Positions 1-6,455 are shown, numbered from the stretch's first letter. The stretch is DNA of 8,985 bases from Bacillaceae bacterium UBA7792 (GCA_002480735.1 DLCS01000236.1:1-8985), one strand, 5' to 3'. Numbers and translations: made by a program. The notes: generated by a model from the letters alone, not told the origin.

Positions 1-1
1 A

Positions 2-571
2 GAAAAATTAGGCCATTCACTGTATCAAGAACTGTCCACATGCCTAGAGGGGATGACAGACCTGGATCCGGCCATTTTCGTGATTCGTCTTACTGGGCAT
101 GAGAGAATTGGATTAACCGAAATGCAGGCTGCTTCTGTTTTGAAGCTGGAATCCACCCTCTACCACTATCAGTTCTTGGCCTTGCTGCATGAAATGATGA
201 ATAGGCTACTTGAGGGAAAAAGTAGCTATCCTCTTTTGTATAGTATGATCTCGGATTTACACAATGAAGCATTGTTAACAGATTCGACCAAAAAGACCTA
301 TCAGCTTTTAAGCAAGGGGTATTCGATTGAAGAGATCGGCAAGATTCGAAAATTAAAGGTTAATACCATTCAAGATCATGTTGTTGAGCTTGCCTTACAG
401 TTGACGGATTTTGATATTACCCCATATGTTAAAGAGGAGAAAATCGTGCGCATTATCGAGGCGAAGGATAAGACGGGCTCAAAACAGTTAAGACATATGA
501 AGGAGATCGTTCCTGAAGCAAGCTATTTCGAAATTCGCTTAGTTATGTCAAGGTATGGAGAAGAAAAATGA
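2..571 (+). CDS. ypbB: YpbB-like protein with C-terminal helicase-type HTH domain (5' end outside window)
   Basis: The reading frame is open to the left edge: codons before the ATG at 53 (from position 2) continue without a stop, so the ATG at 53 is an internal methionine and the N-terminal part is missing. About 189 residues are visible; I recall the B. subtilis protein as about 350. The region at nt 293-398 (TYQLLSKGYSIEEIGKIRKL and the following NTIQDHVVELA) has the pattern of the HTH_40 helix-turn-helix domain, which Pfam describes at the C-terminus of many RecQ-type helicases. The gene overlaps the recS start by four bases (ATGA), so the two are probably translationally coupled. The molecular role is unknown; a DNA-binding partner of the helicase is my inference. 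The family call rests on the HTH motif and on the gene order. Confidence 0.85.
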   Translation, partial: EKLGHSLYQELSTCLEGMTDLDPAIFVIRLTGHERIGLTEMQAASVLKLESTLYHYQFLALLHEMMNRLLEGKSSYPLLYSMISDLHNEALLTDSTKKTYQLLSKGYSIEEIGKIRKLKVNTIQDHVVELALQLTDFDITPYVKEEKIVRIIEAKDKTGSKQLRHMKEIVPEASYFEIRLVMSRYGEEK

Positions 572-2064
572 AGCAAGACTTGAAGGGAATTTTACAAACC
601 CATTTCCAATTTCATTCTTTTAAAGAAGGACAAGAAGAGGTTATTTCATCTGTTTTGAATGGCAGGCATACAGTCGCAGTTCTTCCGACCGGCACAGGCA
701 AATCACTCTGCTATCAGCTCCCCGCCTATATCATGACTGGCACCGTTGTGATTATTTCCCCGCTCCTTTCTCTTATGCAGGACCAGGTGGAACAAATTCG
801 GATGAGAGGTGAAAAAAGAGTGGTTGCCCTCAACTCCTTCCTAGAGCGTGATGAAAAATTAAGGATCTTAAATCAGCTTGACCATTTTCGATTCATCTTT
901 ATTTCACCAGAAATGTTACAGATGGAATCTGTCCAAAAGCGCTTGAATCGGATGAAAATCGCTCTATTTGTTGTTGACGAGGCTCATTGTATATCGCAAT
1001 GGGGCTATGATTTTCGACCGGATTATATGAAGCTAGGAATCATTAGGGAGAGGCTTGGAAATCCTTTGACCCTTGCGTTAACAGCAACGGCGACGAGAGC
1101 TGTCGTGGAAGACATCGCTCAAGCTTTGAAGCTGAAGGAATGGAGTGAGTATATCTCCTCCGTGGATCGTCCAAACATCGCCTTAATGGCTGAAGAGCTC
1201 CAAGATTCAGAGGAAAAAGACAGACGGCTAGTTGAACTCGTTTCGCTTCTACAGGGGCCTGGGATTATTTATTTTTCCAGCAAAAAAAAGGCTGAGGAAT
1301 CGGCACTCCTTTTAAGATCACAGGGAGTCAAGGGAGTGATGGCCTATCATGGCGGAATGGACCAGGAGAATCGGATCCTTATTCAGCAGCAATTCATCCA
1401 TGGCCAGATCGATATCATTTGTGCAACAAGTGCCTTTGGGATGGGGATCAACAAGGAAAATGTTCGTTATGTCATTCATTATCATATGCCCCTGCAGCTT
1501 GAATCCTATCTGCAGGAAATTGGCAGAGCGGGAAGGGATGGAGAAAAAAGTGTCGCCATCCTGTTATATGCAGCTGGTGATGAGGCATTGCTCCATTTTC
1601 TTATTGAAAGCGAGCTGCCGAGCGACCTCCAAATCGATAGAATGGTACAATGTTTAAAGGAAAAGACCTATACTGCCCTCTGGGAGGAAGAAGAATCGCT
1701 CGTAGCACTAGCTGGCTTGAGTGAGAATCAAAGGCGGATCATGAGTGATTTTTTGAGGAATTTGGAGCGGGCAAATGTTAAAATAGAAGAAGCATTATTA
1801 AATTTCAAGCAATTTATAAAGGACCGGAATGATTACAAAAGAAGGCAAGTGCTTCAGCTGAAAACATGGATCCATTCCCGCCAATGTCGCCGAGAGCTCA
1901 TCTTAAAATATTTTGACGAACAAAAGAATTTTCAGGTTGAAAATTGCTGTGACATTTGTGGTCTAAATCTTTATGATTACCAAATAAAAAAGGGCAATCT
2001 AGAACAGAAGGATGAACCATTTAACTGGAAACATTATTTATCCGCAATTCTATTAAAAAAGTGA
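568..2064 (+). CDS. recS: RecQ-family ATP-dependent DNA helicase, short RecS (YpbC) type
   Basis: This is a superfamily 2, 3'-5' DNA helicase of the RecQ family, acting in recombination and repair of stalled forks. Visible motifs: Walker A TGTGKS (residues 41-46, Lys45), ISPLLSLMQDQ (63-73), DEAH (137-140) running into the RecQ aromatic-rich loop CISQWGYDFRPDY (141-153), TATAT (172-176), IIYFSSKK (233-240), YHGGM (260-264), CATSAFGMGIN (285-295) and QEIGRAGRDG (316-325). A zinc-binding segment follows, with Cys440, Cys460, Cys461 and Cys464. The protein ends at 498 residues, soon after this, so the winged-helix and HRDC domains of long RecQ are absent. That matches RecS, about 496 residues in B. 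subtilis, rather than its longer RecQ. The start is the ATG of the ATGA overlap with ypbB, with GGAG seven bases upstream. A CPBP membrane protein gene follows after 10 nt. Confidence 0.95.
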   Translation: MKQDLKGILQTHFQFHSFKEGQEEVISSVLNGRHTVAVLPTGTGKSLCYQLPAYIMTGTVVIISPLLSLMQDQVEQIRMRGEKRVVALNSFLERDEKLRILNQLDHFRFIFISPEMLQMESVQKRLNRMKIALFVVDEAHCISQWGYDFRPDYMKLGIIRERLGNPLTLALTATATRAVVEDIAQALKLKEWSEYISSVDRPNIALMAEELQDSEEKDRRLVELVSLLQGPGIIYFSSKKKAEESALLLRSQGVKGVMAYHGGMDQENRILIQQQFIHGQIDIICATSAFGMGINKENVRYVIHYHMPLQLESYLQEIGRAGRDGEKSVAILLYAAGDEALLHFLIESELPSDLQIDRMVQCLKEKTYTALWEEEESLVALAGLSENQRRIMSDFLRNLERANVKIEEALLNFKQFIKDRNDYKRRQVLQLKTWIHSRQCRRELILKYFDEQKNFQVENCCDICGLNLYDYQIKKGNLEQKDEPFNWKHYLSAILLKK

Positions 2065-2074
2065 GCATATCCAT

Positions 2075-2689
2075 ATGAATAAACAGCAGTATACCAACTT
2101 AATCAATCAACTAACGGATCGAGAAATCATGTTTCATCTCCTTCTAACACAGCTCATTCTGATCGTGATATCCACGATTTTGGGCTTCTTCTTATTTGAT
2201 GACCTTTCCGCCTTCCTCCACATCTTCGGGTGGCATGATGTGAATATTTGGAAGGTGGGCGGTTGTATAGGCTTAGGTGTCGTGATTCTAGACCTTGTTC
2301 TAATGAAGCTGCTTCCACCGTCTTACTACGATGATGGAGGTCTTAACGAAAGGCTGTTTCAAAGCAAACCGATTTGGCAAATTGCAGCCATTGCTGCGAT
2401 GGTGGCGATAAGTGAAGAAATTTTATTTCGTGGAGTCATTCAGACTCATTTTGGTCTCATTATCTCAAGCTTGATTTTTGCTGTTATCCATTATCGCTAT
2501 TTATTCAATTTGTTTTTATTTGCCAATATCATGGCGTTGAGCTTTTTAGTTGGTTATATCTATCTCGTAACGGGTAATCTCCTCGTTACGATATTTATGC
2601 ATTTTGTTATTGATTTCCTATTGGGATTAGTGATTCGATTTTCAAAAAAGAAAAGTCCTCGTATCCAGGAGGGGATGAACCATGAATAA
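2075..2689 (+). CDS. ypbD: CPBP-family intramembrane metalloprotease-like protein (YpbD)
   Basis: This is a polytopic membrane protein of 204 residues with all three signatures of the CPBP family (CAAX protease and bacteriocin-processing, formerly Abi): EEILFR at residues 114-119, FAVIH at 135-139 and HFVID at 176-180. The glutamates and histidines of these motifs are the expected metal and catalytic residues of an Rce1-like intramembrane glutamate protease. Hydrophobic segments lie near residues 20-41, 61-80, 100-113, 122-138, 143-165 and 169-188, and the tail is basic. Substrates are unknown; bacterial members are usually linked to peptide processing or immunity, but nothing next to it looks like a bacteriocin. 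The start is 10 nt after the recS stop, with only a weak upstream signal (GTGAG at 2061-2065), so it probably relies on coupled translation. The 3' end overlaps ypbE by 8 nt. Confidence 0.88.
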   Translation: MNKQQYTNLINQLTDREIMFHLLLTQLILIVISTILGFFLFDDLSAFLHIFGWHDVNIWKVGGCIGLGVVILDLVLMKLLPPSYYDDGGLNERLFQSKPIWQIAAIAAMVAISEEILFRGVIQTHFGLIISSLIFAVIHYRYLFNLFLFANIMALSFLVGYIYLVTGNLLVTIFMHFVIDFLLGLVIRFSKKKSPRIQEGMNHE

Positions 2690-3059
2690 GGAAGAACCGC
2701 TACGGGATCAAGCGGAACGGCTGAGAAAAAGAATCGCAAAGAAAGATAGTTCTCTACCAGAAGTCGATGCTGAAGGTGCTTTGCCTCCGAGAAGCAGAGT
2801 TCATCAGCATAAAAAGAAAAGAACGAGATGGAGATTAAAATACCCAATTATCCGCCTGTTAGCCCTTTTCTTTATCCTTCTGCCAATCGTATGCTTTAGT
2901 CTTTATACCATTAATGAAAATAATAAAAAAGGCGAGACAGAGCCAGTTAGTACCGAACAGGAAAACTATGAAACGGTTAACTTTGACAATGGAGACGAAG
3001 ACCACCAGCAGGATGAAAAAGAAAACCCTGATGATAACAAAGAAAATGTGAATGAATAA
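2682..3059 (+). CDS. ypbE: Short single-pass membrane protein, YpbE-like, without LysM domain
   Basis: This 125-residue protein has a strongly basic N-terminal half (KKKRTRWRLK just before the membrane), one transmembrane helix at about residues 55-77 and an acidic, Asn/Asp/Glu/Gln-rich tail (about 78-125). By the positive-inside rule the N-terminus is cytoplasmic and the acidic tail extracellular. Its place after ypbD and its layout fit YpbE. As I recall it, B. subtilis YpbE is about twice as long and ends in a LysM peptidoglycan-binding domain, for which there is no trace here: the stop is followed 9 nt later by a terminator. A strong AGGAGGGG (2667-2674) sits 7 nt before the ATG, and the gene overlaps ypbD by 8 nt. 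The symbol rests mainly on position; the function is unknown. Confidence 0.75.
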   Translation: MNKEEPLRDQAERLRKRIAKKDSSLPEVDAEGALPPRSRVHQHKKKRTRWRLKYPIIRLLALFFILLPIVCFSLYTINENNKKGETEPVSTEQENYETVNFDNGDEDHQQDEKENPDDNKENVNE

Positions 3060-3068
3060 ATTGGAAGG

Positions 3069-3101
3069 AAAGCATCGTTGCAACACGCAGCGATGCTTTT
3101 T
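3069..3101 (+). terminator. Rho-independent terminator after ypbE
   Basis: The arm AAAGCATCGTTGC (3069-3081) pairs with GCAGCGATGCTTT (3087-3099) in a 13-bp stem with one G-U pair, leaving a 5-nt loop (AACAC) and ending in a T run at 3097-3101. It closes the ypbB-recS-ypbD-ypbE group and separates it from ypbF. Confidence 0.9.
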
Positions 3102-3114
3102 CGATCATAAAGAA

Positions 3115-3141
3115 TTGGACAAGATCATATAAATTTATAAG
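3115..3141 (+). promoter_or_regulatory. Weak candidate promoter for ypbF
   Basis: TTGGAC (3115-3120) lies 15 bp before TATAAG (3136-3141), just after the ypbE terminator. A promoter is expected here because the upstream operon is terminated. The short spacer and imperfect hexamers make this exact placement uncertain; TATAAA at 3128-3133 is an alternative -10 without a good -35. Confidence 0.3.
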
Positions 3142-3167
3142 GATTTCTGGCAAGAGGGGGGCATATT

Positions 3168-3626
3168 ATGGAGTCATCGATCATTTTGCTTGATGACAGG
3201 ACGGATCAAGCGACAAAACAGATGCTTCAGAAAGTAGTGGAGAGAAAAAAGAAATTCGATGTCTTTACCTTTAGGCATTTGCTTGTAATGTGGACAACGG
3301 TTATCTCTGCCTTCTTATATTTCTATTATCTCTATGATACCATTGCCGTACCTTATTCCTATTCCTTCGCGGCAATGTTTTCAGCCTTTTTCAATCAAAC
3401 GTACAATCTTTATGCGATGATCTTGATTGGAGGCTTGTATGGTTTGATGAATCTTTTAAAAGAAAAAAAGGATAAGGCCGAAAAGGAATATCATGCGCTT
3501 AGATGTGAAATCATCGATAAAAGCAAGGATCTATGGAAGAATGAGGACGCATGGAAAAACCGCCATCTTGTCTTCGAAATGATGAAAAAAAATTTCGATA
3601 TTAACTTATATCATGAAAACAAATGA
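3168..3626 (+). CDS. ypbF: YpbF-like membrane protein (DUF2663 family)
   Basis: This 152-residue protein has a charged N-terminus (RKKKFDVFTFRH), two hydrophobic helices at about residues 37-57 and 80-97, and a long, highly charged C-terminal half (about 98-152, rich in Lys, Glu and Asp). The C-terminal half is probably a cytoplasmic helix. Length, two-helix layout and position match B. subtilis YpbF, for which no function is known to me. The start is fixed by GAGGGGGG (3154-3161) six bases before the ATG. The upstream terminator separates it from ypbE, so it should have its own promoter or depend on read-through. No enzymatic motif is visible. Confidence 0.8.
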   Translation: MESSIILLDDRTDQATKQMLQKVVERKKKFDVFTFRHLLVMWTTVISAFLYFYYLYDTIAVPYSYSFAAMFSAFFNQTYNLYAMILIGGLYGLMNLLKEKKDKAEKEYHALRCEIIDKSKDLWKNEDAWKNRHLVFEMMKKNFDINLYHENK

Positions 3627-3696
3627 GAAGATATTGAAAGAAAAGCTTATCTTTGTTCGTATTTTGCCACAAATGAAAAAGGATTTGAATGATGAT

Positions 3697-3726
3697 TTGT
3701 GGAATTATTGTAAGTGTGCTTATACT
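3697..3726 (+). promoter_or_regulatory. Candidate sigma-A promoter before the CBS-ACT gene
   Basis: TTGTGG (3697-3702) is 18 bp before TATACT (3721-3726). If used, transcription would start near 3733, at the ribosome binding site itself, giving a leader of only about a dozen bases. The hexamers are reasonable but the position is awkward, so confidence is low. Confidence 0.35.
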
Positions 3727-3744
3727 AACCTTGAGGTGATAACT

Positions 3745-4377
3745 ATGTTTGTGAAAAACATTATGATTCCGAAACATCATACCCACACGGTTCAACATGA
3801 TGAACCATTAAGGATTGCACTGGAGAAGTTGGAGCAGCAGAAAATTGATGCCCTGCCTGTATTAAATGGAAATAAATACATTGGAGTACTGACTCGGTAT
3901 AATCTATACAAGGAATTTTTTGAATCAAATGTGACTAGAGAAGAATATCTGCAAAATACAGCTTGCAAAGACATTGCCACCCATCAGGATAAATACTTGA
4001 AGGGCCAGGAGATTTTTGAAAAAACACTCCTTGAGCTAAAACATTTTCCTTTGCTTGCTGTCGTGAATGACAAGCTTGAATTCTTGGGAATCGTCACTAG
4101 ATTTGATGTGTTGGAGCAATTTCAATCTGCATTTGGCGTCCAGCGACCAGGGGTTAGGATTGCATTCACATCGATCGAGACGGAGGGAAGGCTTGCTCGC
4201 CTTGCGGAAATTGCCCATCATTTCCATGAGCATATTATTTCACTTGTTACTTTCGATGAAACCGATAAATTGGTTCGAAGAATTGTTATGAAAATTGAAA
4301 AGAAGGATAATATCGAAAGATTTGTGAAGAAATTAGAAGACTCTGGATTCCGGATTCTCGATATTCATGAGGATTAG
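3745..4377 (+). CDS. CBS-domain protein with C-terminal ACT-like domain (AcuB-like architecture)
   Basis: This is a probable soluble ligand-sensing protein of 210 residues. Two CBS motifs form a Bateman module: residues about 1-60 with GVLTRYN (47-53), and about 72-128 with GIVTRFD (115-121). Both keep the Gly-x-x-Thr-x-x-Asp/Asn pattern that holds the ribose and phosphate of adenosyl ligands in many CBS proteins. Residues about 136-208 (PGVRIAF onward, ending near FRILDIHED) have the alternating pattern of an ACT-like regulatory domain, as in AcuB. The ligand (AMP, ATP, c-di-AMP or other) cannot be told from sequence. The start at 3745 is chosen because GAGGTGAT (3733-3740) precedes it perfectly; the frame stays open back to an ATG at 3613, but that lies inside ypbF and has no ribosome binding site. 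I do not recall this gene between ypbF and ypbG in B. subtilis. Confidence 0.85.
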   Translation: MFVKNIMIPKHHTHTVQHDEPLRIALEKLEQQKIDALPVLNGNKYIGVLTRYNLYKEFFESNVTREEYLQNTACKDIATHQDKYLKGQEIFEKTLLELKHFPLLAVVNDKLEFLGIVTRFDVLEQFQSAFGVQRPGVRIAFTSIETEGRLARLAEIAHHFHEHIISLVTFDETDKLVRRIVMKIEKKDNIERFVKKLEDSGFRILDIHED

Positions 4378-4405
4378 ATATCATTCATTTGAATAAGCAA
4401 GAAAT

Positions 4406-4442
4406 AAAATCCCTCTCATAGATTAATATGGGGGGATTTTTT
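4406..4442 (+). terminator. Terminator-like hairpin overlapping the RBS of the next gene
   Basis: AAAATCCCTCT (4406-4416) can pair with GGGGGGATTTT (4430-4440) in an 11-bp stem with two G-U pairs and a 13-nt loop, followed by T's to 4442. It lies 28 nt after the CBS-ACT stop and so could end that transcript. The 3' arm is also the G-rich ribosome binding site (4430-4436) of the membrane protein starting at 4443, so the stem would hide that site in a read-through mRNA. Confidence 0.5.
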
Positions 4443-4823
4443 ATGCGAAAAAAAATGGTTCTTCTATTACTTGGATTTTTGTGTGGCAAGTTATTTATTG
4501 AATGGTTCCCAATTGGACTTCCGGTTGATTTTTCCAAGTTTCTCCTTGCCCTTGTCCTGCAACCCTTTGATTTCCTGATTGCCTCCATTTTCTTCATAGC
4601 TGGATTTCTCATGAATGCTGTTATTTTGGAGAATGGGGTAAGGCAGATAACCATGTTTGTTTATCGAAAACAGGTCGTAATGGAAGATTTATTAATTTTC
4701 TTGTTCCTGTTACTCGGTTTCTGTATTTTATTCATATCTGGATTTTGGCAAACGATGGTTTTTTTCTGTTTTTCACTACTTTATGGTATGATTTCAATAG
4801 ATTTCAAACGACTGATAGTCTGA
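4443..4823 (+). CDS. Small multi-pass membrane protein of unknown function
   Basis: This 126-residue, very hydrophobic protein starts MRKKMVLLLLGF, with basic residues followed by a hydrophobic run. Predicted membrane segments lie at about residues 5-20, 32-60 (possibly two), 80-100 and 101-120; a short basic loop (VYRKQ) lies in the middle and the tail is basic (DFKRLIV). No catalytic motif or known family is recognisable to me. The ATG at 4443 is preferred over the in-frame ATG at 4428 because GGGGGGA (4430-4436) sits six bases before it and the 4428 start would lie in front of that signal. ypbG follows after 28 nt, so the two may be co-transcribed. The coding sequence has many T runs, as usual for hydrophobic proteins in an AT-rich genome. 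Confidence 0.75.
   Translation: MRKKMVLLLLGFLCGKLFIEWFPIGLPVDFSKFLLALVLQPFDFLIASIFFIAGFLMNAVILENGVRQITMFVYRKQVVMEDLLIFLFLLLGFCILFISGFWQTMVFFCFSLLYGMISIDFKRLIV
4784..4792 (+). promoter_or_regulatory. Candidate extended -10 promoter for ypbG
   Basis: TGGTATGAT is an extended -10 (TG, one base, TATGAT) inside the end of the membrane protein gene, about 60 nt before the ypbG start. The -35 region, near 4764, is poor. T-rich coding DNA makes chance matches likely. Confidence 0.3.
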
Positions 4824-4851
4824 TGAGTATTACAAAAGTTGGGGAGGATTT

Positions 4852-5622
4852 ATGTTATTTATTTTTCTTATTATGCTCCTTGCTCTTGGAGCAGGGTTAC
4901 TCATGTATATGTATCAGCTCGCTCATTCTGATCATATCGTTTACCATGAAATACCTTTTCCTAATTTCCCAGAGTCTTTCGGGGAAATTAAAATATTTTT
5001 TATTTCTGATATACATAAGCGTGTGATATCCGATTCTCTACTAGAGGGCGTAAGAGGAAAGGTGGATTTAGTTATTATTGGTGGGGACCTTTTGGAAAAG
5101 GGGGTGCCAATTGAGCGGGTTGAAGAAAATATCAAAAAGCTTAAAGATGTCGCTCTTACCTACTTTGTTTGGGGCAATAACGATTATGAAATGAACCCTC
5201 GTCTCTTAGATGGCCTCCTCTTAAAATATGGGGTAAAAGTATTAGACAATACGGCGGTTTCCTTTGAATCGGAAGAAGGAGATCGTTTCGTCCTTTTAGG
5301 AGTGGATGATCTTACAAAACATAGGGATAGACTGGATTTGGCTTTGCAGGATGCGGAGGAAGGCTTCAGGCTTCTCGTGAGCCATAATCCGAATATTGTC
5401 GCTAAAATAAAGAAGAAGGACAAAATCTCCCTCGTTTTAAGTGGGCATACCCATGGAGGGCAAATTCGCATTTTTGGGATGGGTCCATATGAAAAGGGAG
5501 AGCTTAAGACCCTCGAGCAAACGATGCTTTTAGTGAGTAATGGCTATGGAACCACTTCATTGCCTTTAAGGCTAGGGGCGAAACCAGAGGCTCATTTGAT
5601 TACCTTAAGAAGGGAATCGTGA
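4852..5622 (+). CDS. ypbG: Membrane-anchored calcineurin-like metallophosphoesterase (YpbG)
   Basis: This is a phosphoesterase of the dinuclear-metal calcineurin superfamily, 256 residues. A hydrophobic N-terminal segment (about residues 2-20) should anchor it. Metal-site motifs in order: SDIH (52-55, Asp53 and His55), GGD (77-79), GNND (108-111), SHNP (177-180) and GHTHGGQ (198-204). The fourth motif is GNND where most family members have GNHD or GNHE: the metal-binding Asn remains, but the usual catalytic His is replaced by Asn. The architecture resembles YkuE/YaeI-type enzymes, some of which act on lipid-linked or UDP-sugar phosphates; the real substrate is unknown. GGGGAGGA (4841-4848) lies 3 nt before the ATG. 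The next gene, ypbH, is 81 nt downstream with no terminator that I can see between them. Confidence 0.9.
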   Translation: MLFIFLIMLLALGAGLLMYMYQLAHSDHIVYHEIPFPNFPESFGEIKIFFISDIHKRVISDSLLEGVRGKVDLVIIGGDLLEKGVPIERVEENIKKLKDVALTYFVWGNNDYEMNPRLLDGLLLKYGVKVLDNTAVSFESEEGDRFVLLGVDDLTKHRDRLDLALQDAEEGFRLLVSHNPNIVAKIKKKDKISLVLSGHTHGGQIRIFGMGPYEKGELKTLEQTMLLVSNGYGTTSLPLRLGAKPEAHLITLRRES

Positions 5623-5703
5623 AAAACCCCATATAGACGACTCACCATCTAATCAATTTTTCATAGACTAAACCAAGAGTTGTCACAGCAGGGGGCAAAA
5701 ATC

Positions 5704-6276
5704 ATGCGCATTGAGCGATTAACTTATAATAAAATTAAAATTTTTCTTACGTCCGATGATTTAACAGAACGAGGGCTAACGAAAGAAGATATTTGGAAGG
5801 ATTCATTAAAGTGGCACCAGCTTTTTTCAGATATGCTTGAGGAAGCTAGTACCGAACATGGTGTTTGCATTGAAGGATCTGTTGCCGTTGAGATCTTTTC
5901 CATGCAAGCCCAAGGGATGATCATGATTGTAACGATGGGAGAGGATGAAAGCGCCCTAACCGATGGTTTTTTTGATATTGCTGTCACCACTCAGGATTTT
6001 GAGGATGTATTATTTGAGTTTGACAATATCGAGCATGTCATTCAATTGTCGAAGCAGCTTTTGACAGTTGAATATTCTGGCGGTGATTTATATGCACATA
6101 AGGATCAGTATTACCTCTATTTTCAAGAAGAGAATCTCGCTCACTCAAAGGATATTCTGGCCATTTTATCTGAATATGGTCATCTCTCATTAGTGAGTAT
6201 TCATTATTTGCGAGAATACGGTAAGGAAATAGTGAAGGATCAAGCGATTGAAACGCTTGCGAATTACTTCGGGTAG
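5704..6276 (+). CDS. ypbH: MecA-family ClpC adaptor protein (YpbH)
   Basis: This 190-residue paralogue of MecA is of the type UniProt calls adapter protein MecA 2. MecA-type adaptors recruit substrates to the ClpC AAA+ unfoldase for ClpCP proteolysis in the cytoplasm; in B. subtilis, MecA targets ComK, and YpbH also binds ClpC. The N-terminal domain (MRIERLTYNKIKIFLTSDDL, then TERGLTKEDIW) is typical of the family. A linker near residues 80-97 leads to the C-terminal, ClpC-interacting domain (about 98-190). The ATG at 5704 is chosen because it matches the family N-terminus and has AGGGGG (5690-5695) upstream; an in-frame TTG at 5680 would add eight unconserved residues in front of the ribosome binding site. 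There is no clear promoter in the 81-nt gap after ypbG, so co-transcription is possible. Confidence 0.92.
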   Translation: MRIERLTYNKIKIFLTSDDLTERGLTKEDIWKDSLKWHQLFSDMLEEASTEHGVCIEGSVAVEIFSMQAQGMIMIVTMGEDESALTDGFFDIAVTTQDFEDVLFEFDNIEHVIQLSKQLLTVEYSGGDLYAHKDQYYLYFQEENLAHSKDILAILSEYGHLSLVSIHYLREYGKEIVKDQAIETLANYFG

Positions 6277-6332
6277 AAGGAAGAATTAAGGAAGTACATT
6301 TTAGGCACTGGTTAAGAAATGGGTTATATCAA

Positions 6333-6338
6333 TATAAT
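6333..6338 (+). promoter_or_regulatory. Possible distal -10 element (TATAAT)
   Basis: An exact TATAAT lies 57 nt after the ypbH stop. The best -35 is TGGTTA (6309-6314, spacer 18), which is weak. If active it would start RNA near 6345, upstream of the 6370 hairpin, giving gudB a long leader. AT-rich sequence makes chance matches common. Confidence 0.25.
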
Positions 6339-6369
6339 ATTAAGGATCGTATTTTATCAAGTATACAAG

Positions 6370-6394
6370 CCCCCTTTCTAATGACTTAAGGGGG
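6370..6394 (+). terminator. Terminator-like hairpin after ypbH
   Basis: CCCCCTT (6370-6376) pairs with AAGGGGG (6388-6394) around an 11-nt loop. The following sequence (ATAGATTTGTTATTATT) is T-rich but not a clean T run, so termination may be partial. It lies 94 nt after the ypbH stop. Confidence 0.5.
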
Positions 6395-6438
6395 ATAGAT
6401 TTGTTATTATTGGAATTTAAAAACCTATTAAAATAACC

Positions 6439-6454
6439 ATGGTAACGTTTACAT
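6439..6454 (+). promoter_or_regulatory. Near-consensus cre site (CcpA binding) upstream of gudB
   Basis: ATGGTAACGTTTACAT matches the cre consensus WTGNAARCGNWWWCAW at all but one position, on either strand. It lies about 40 bp upstream of the proposed gudB -35. CcpA control of glutamate dehydrogenase through a cre site is known for rocG in B. subtilis; here it is inferred from sequence alone. Confidence 0.55.
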
Positions 6455-6455
6455 T

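Noticed and set aside
2075..2689. CPBP/Abi protein as part of a bacteriocin-immunity or phage-defence locus
   Set aside because: Neighbours are conserved housekeeping genes in the known ypb order, with no bacteriocin precursor, transporter or other defence gene in view.
2560..3086. Two minus-strand open frames opposite ypbD/ypbE
   Set aside because: They mirror well-supported + strand genes, have no ribosome binding sites and low-complexity hydrophobic content.
3613..3744. Upstream extension of the CBS-ACT reading frame to an ATG at 3613 (44 extra codons)
   Set aside because: It overlaps the end of ypbF, has no ribosome binding site, and the added residues do not look like a CBS protein N-terminus; the ATG at 3745 has a perfect GAGGTGAT.
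4745..5026. 93-codon open frame overlapping the end of the membrane protein gene and the start of ypbG
   Set aside because: It lies in another frame of two supported genes, lacks its own good ribosome binding site and has no recognisable domain.
5680..5703. TTG start for ypbH adding eight residues
   Set aside because: The AGGGGG signal would lie inside the coding sequence, and the family N-terminus begins at the ATG at 5704.
6319..6381. Micro-ORF of 20 codons whose stop falls in the 6370-6394 hairpin, as in a leader-peptide attenuator
   Set aside because: The only AAGGAAG upstream is about 24 nt from its ATG, and there is no run of regulatory codons; likely chance.
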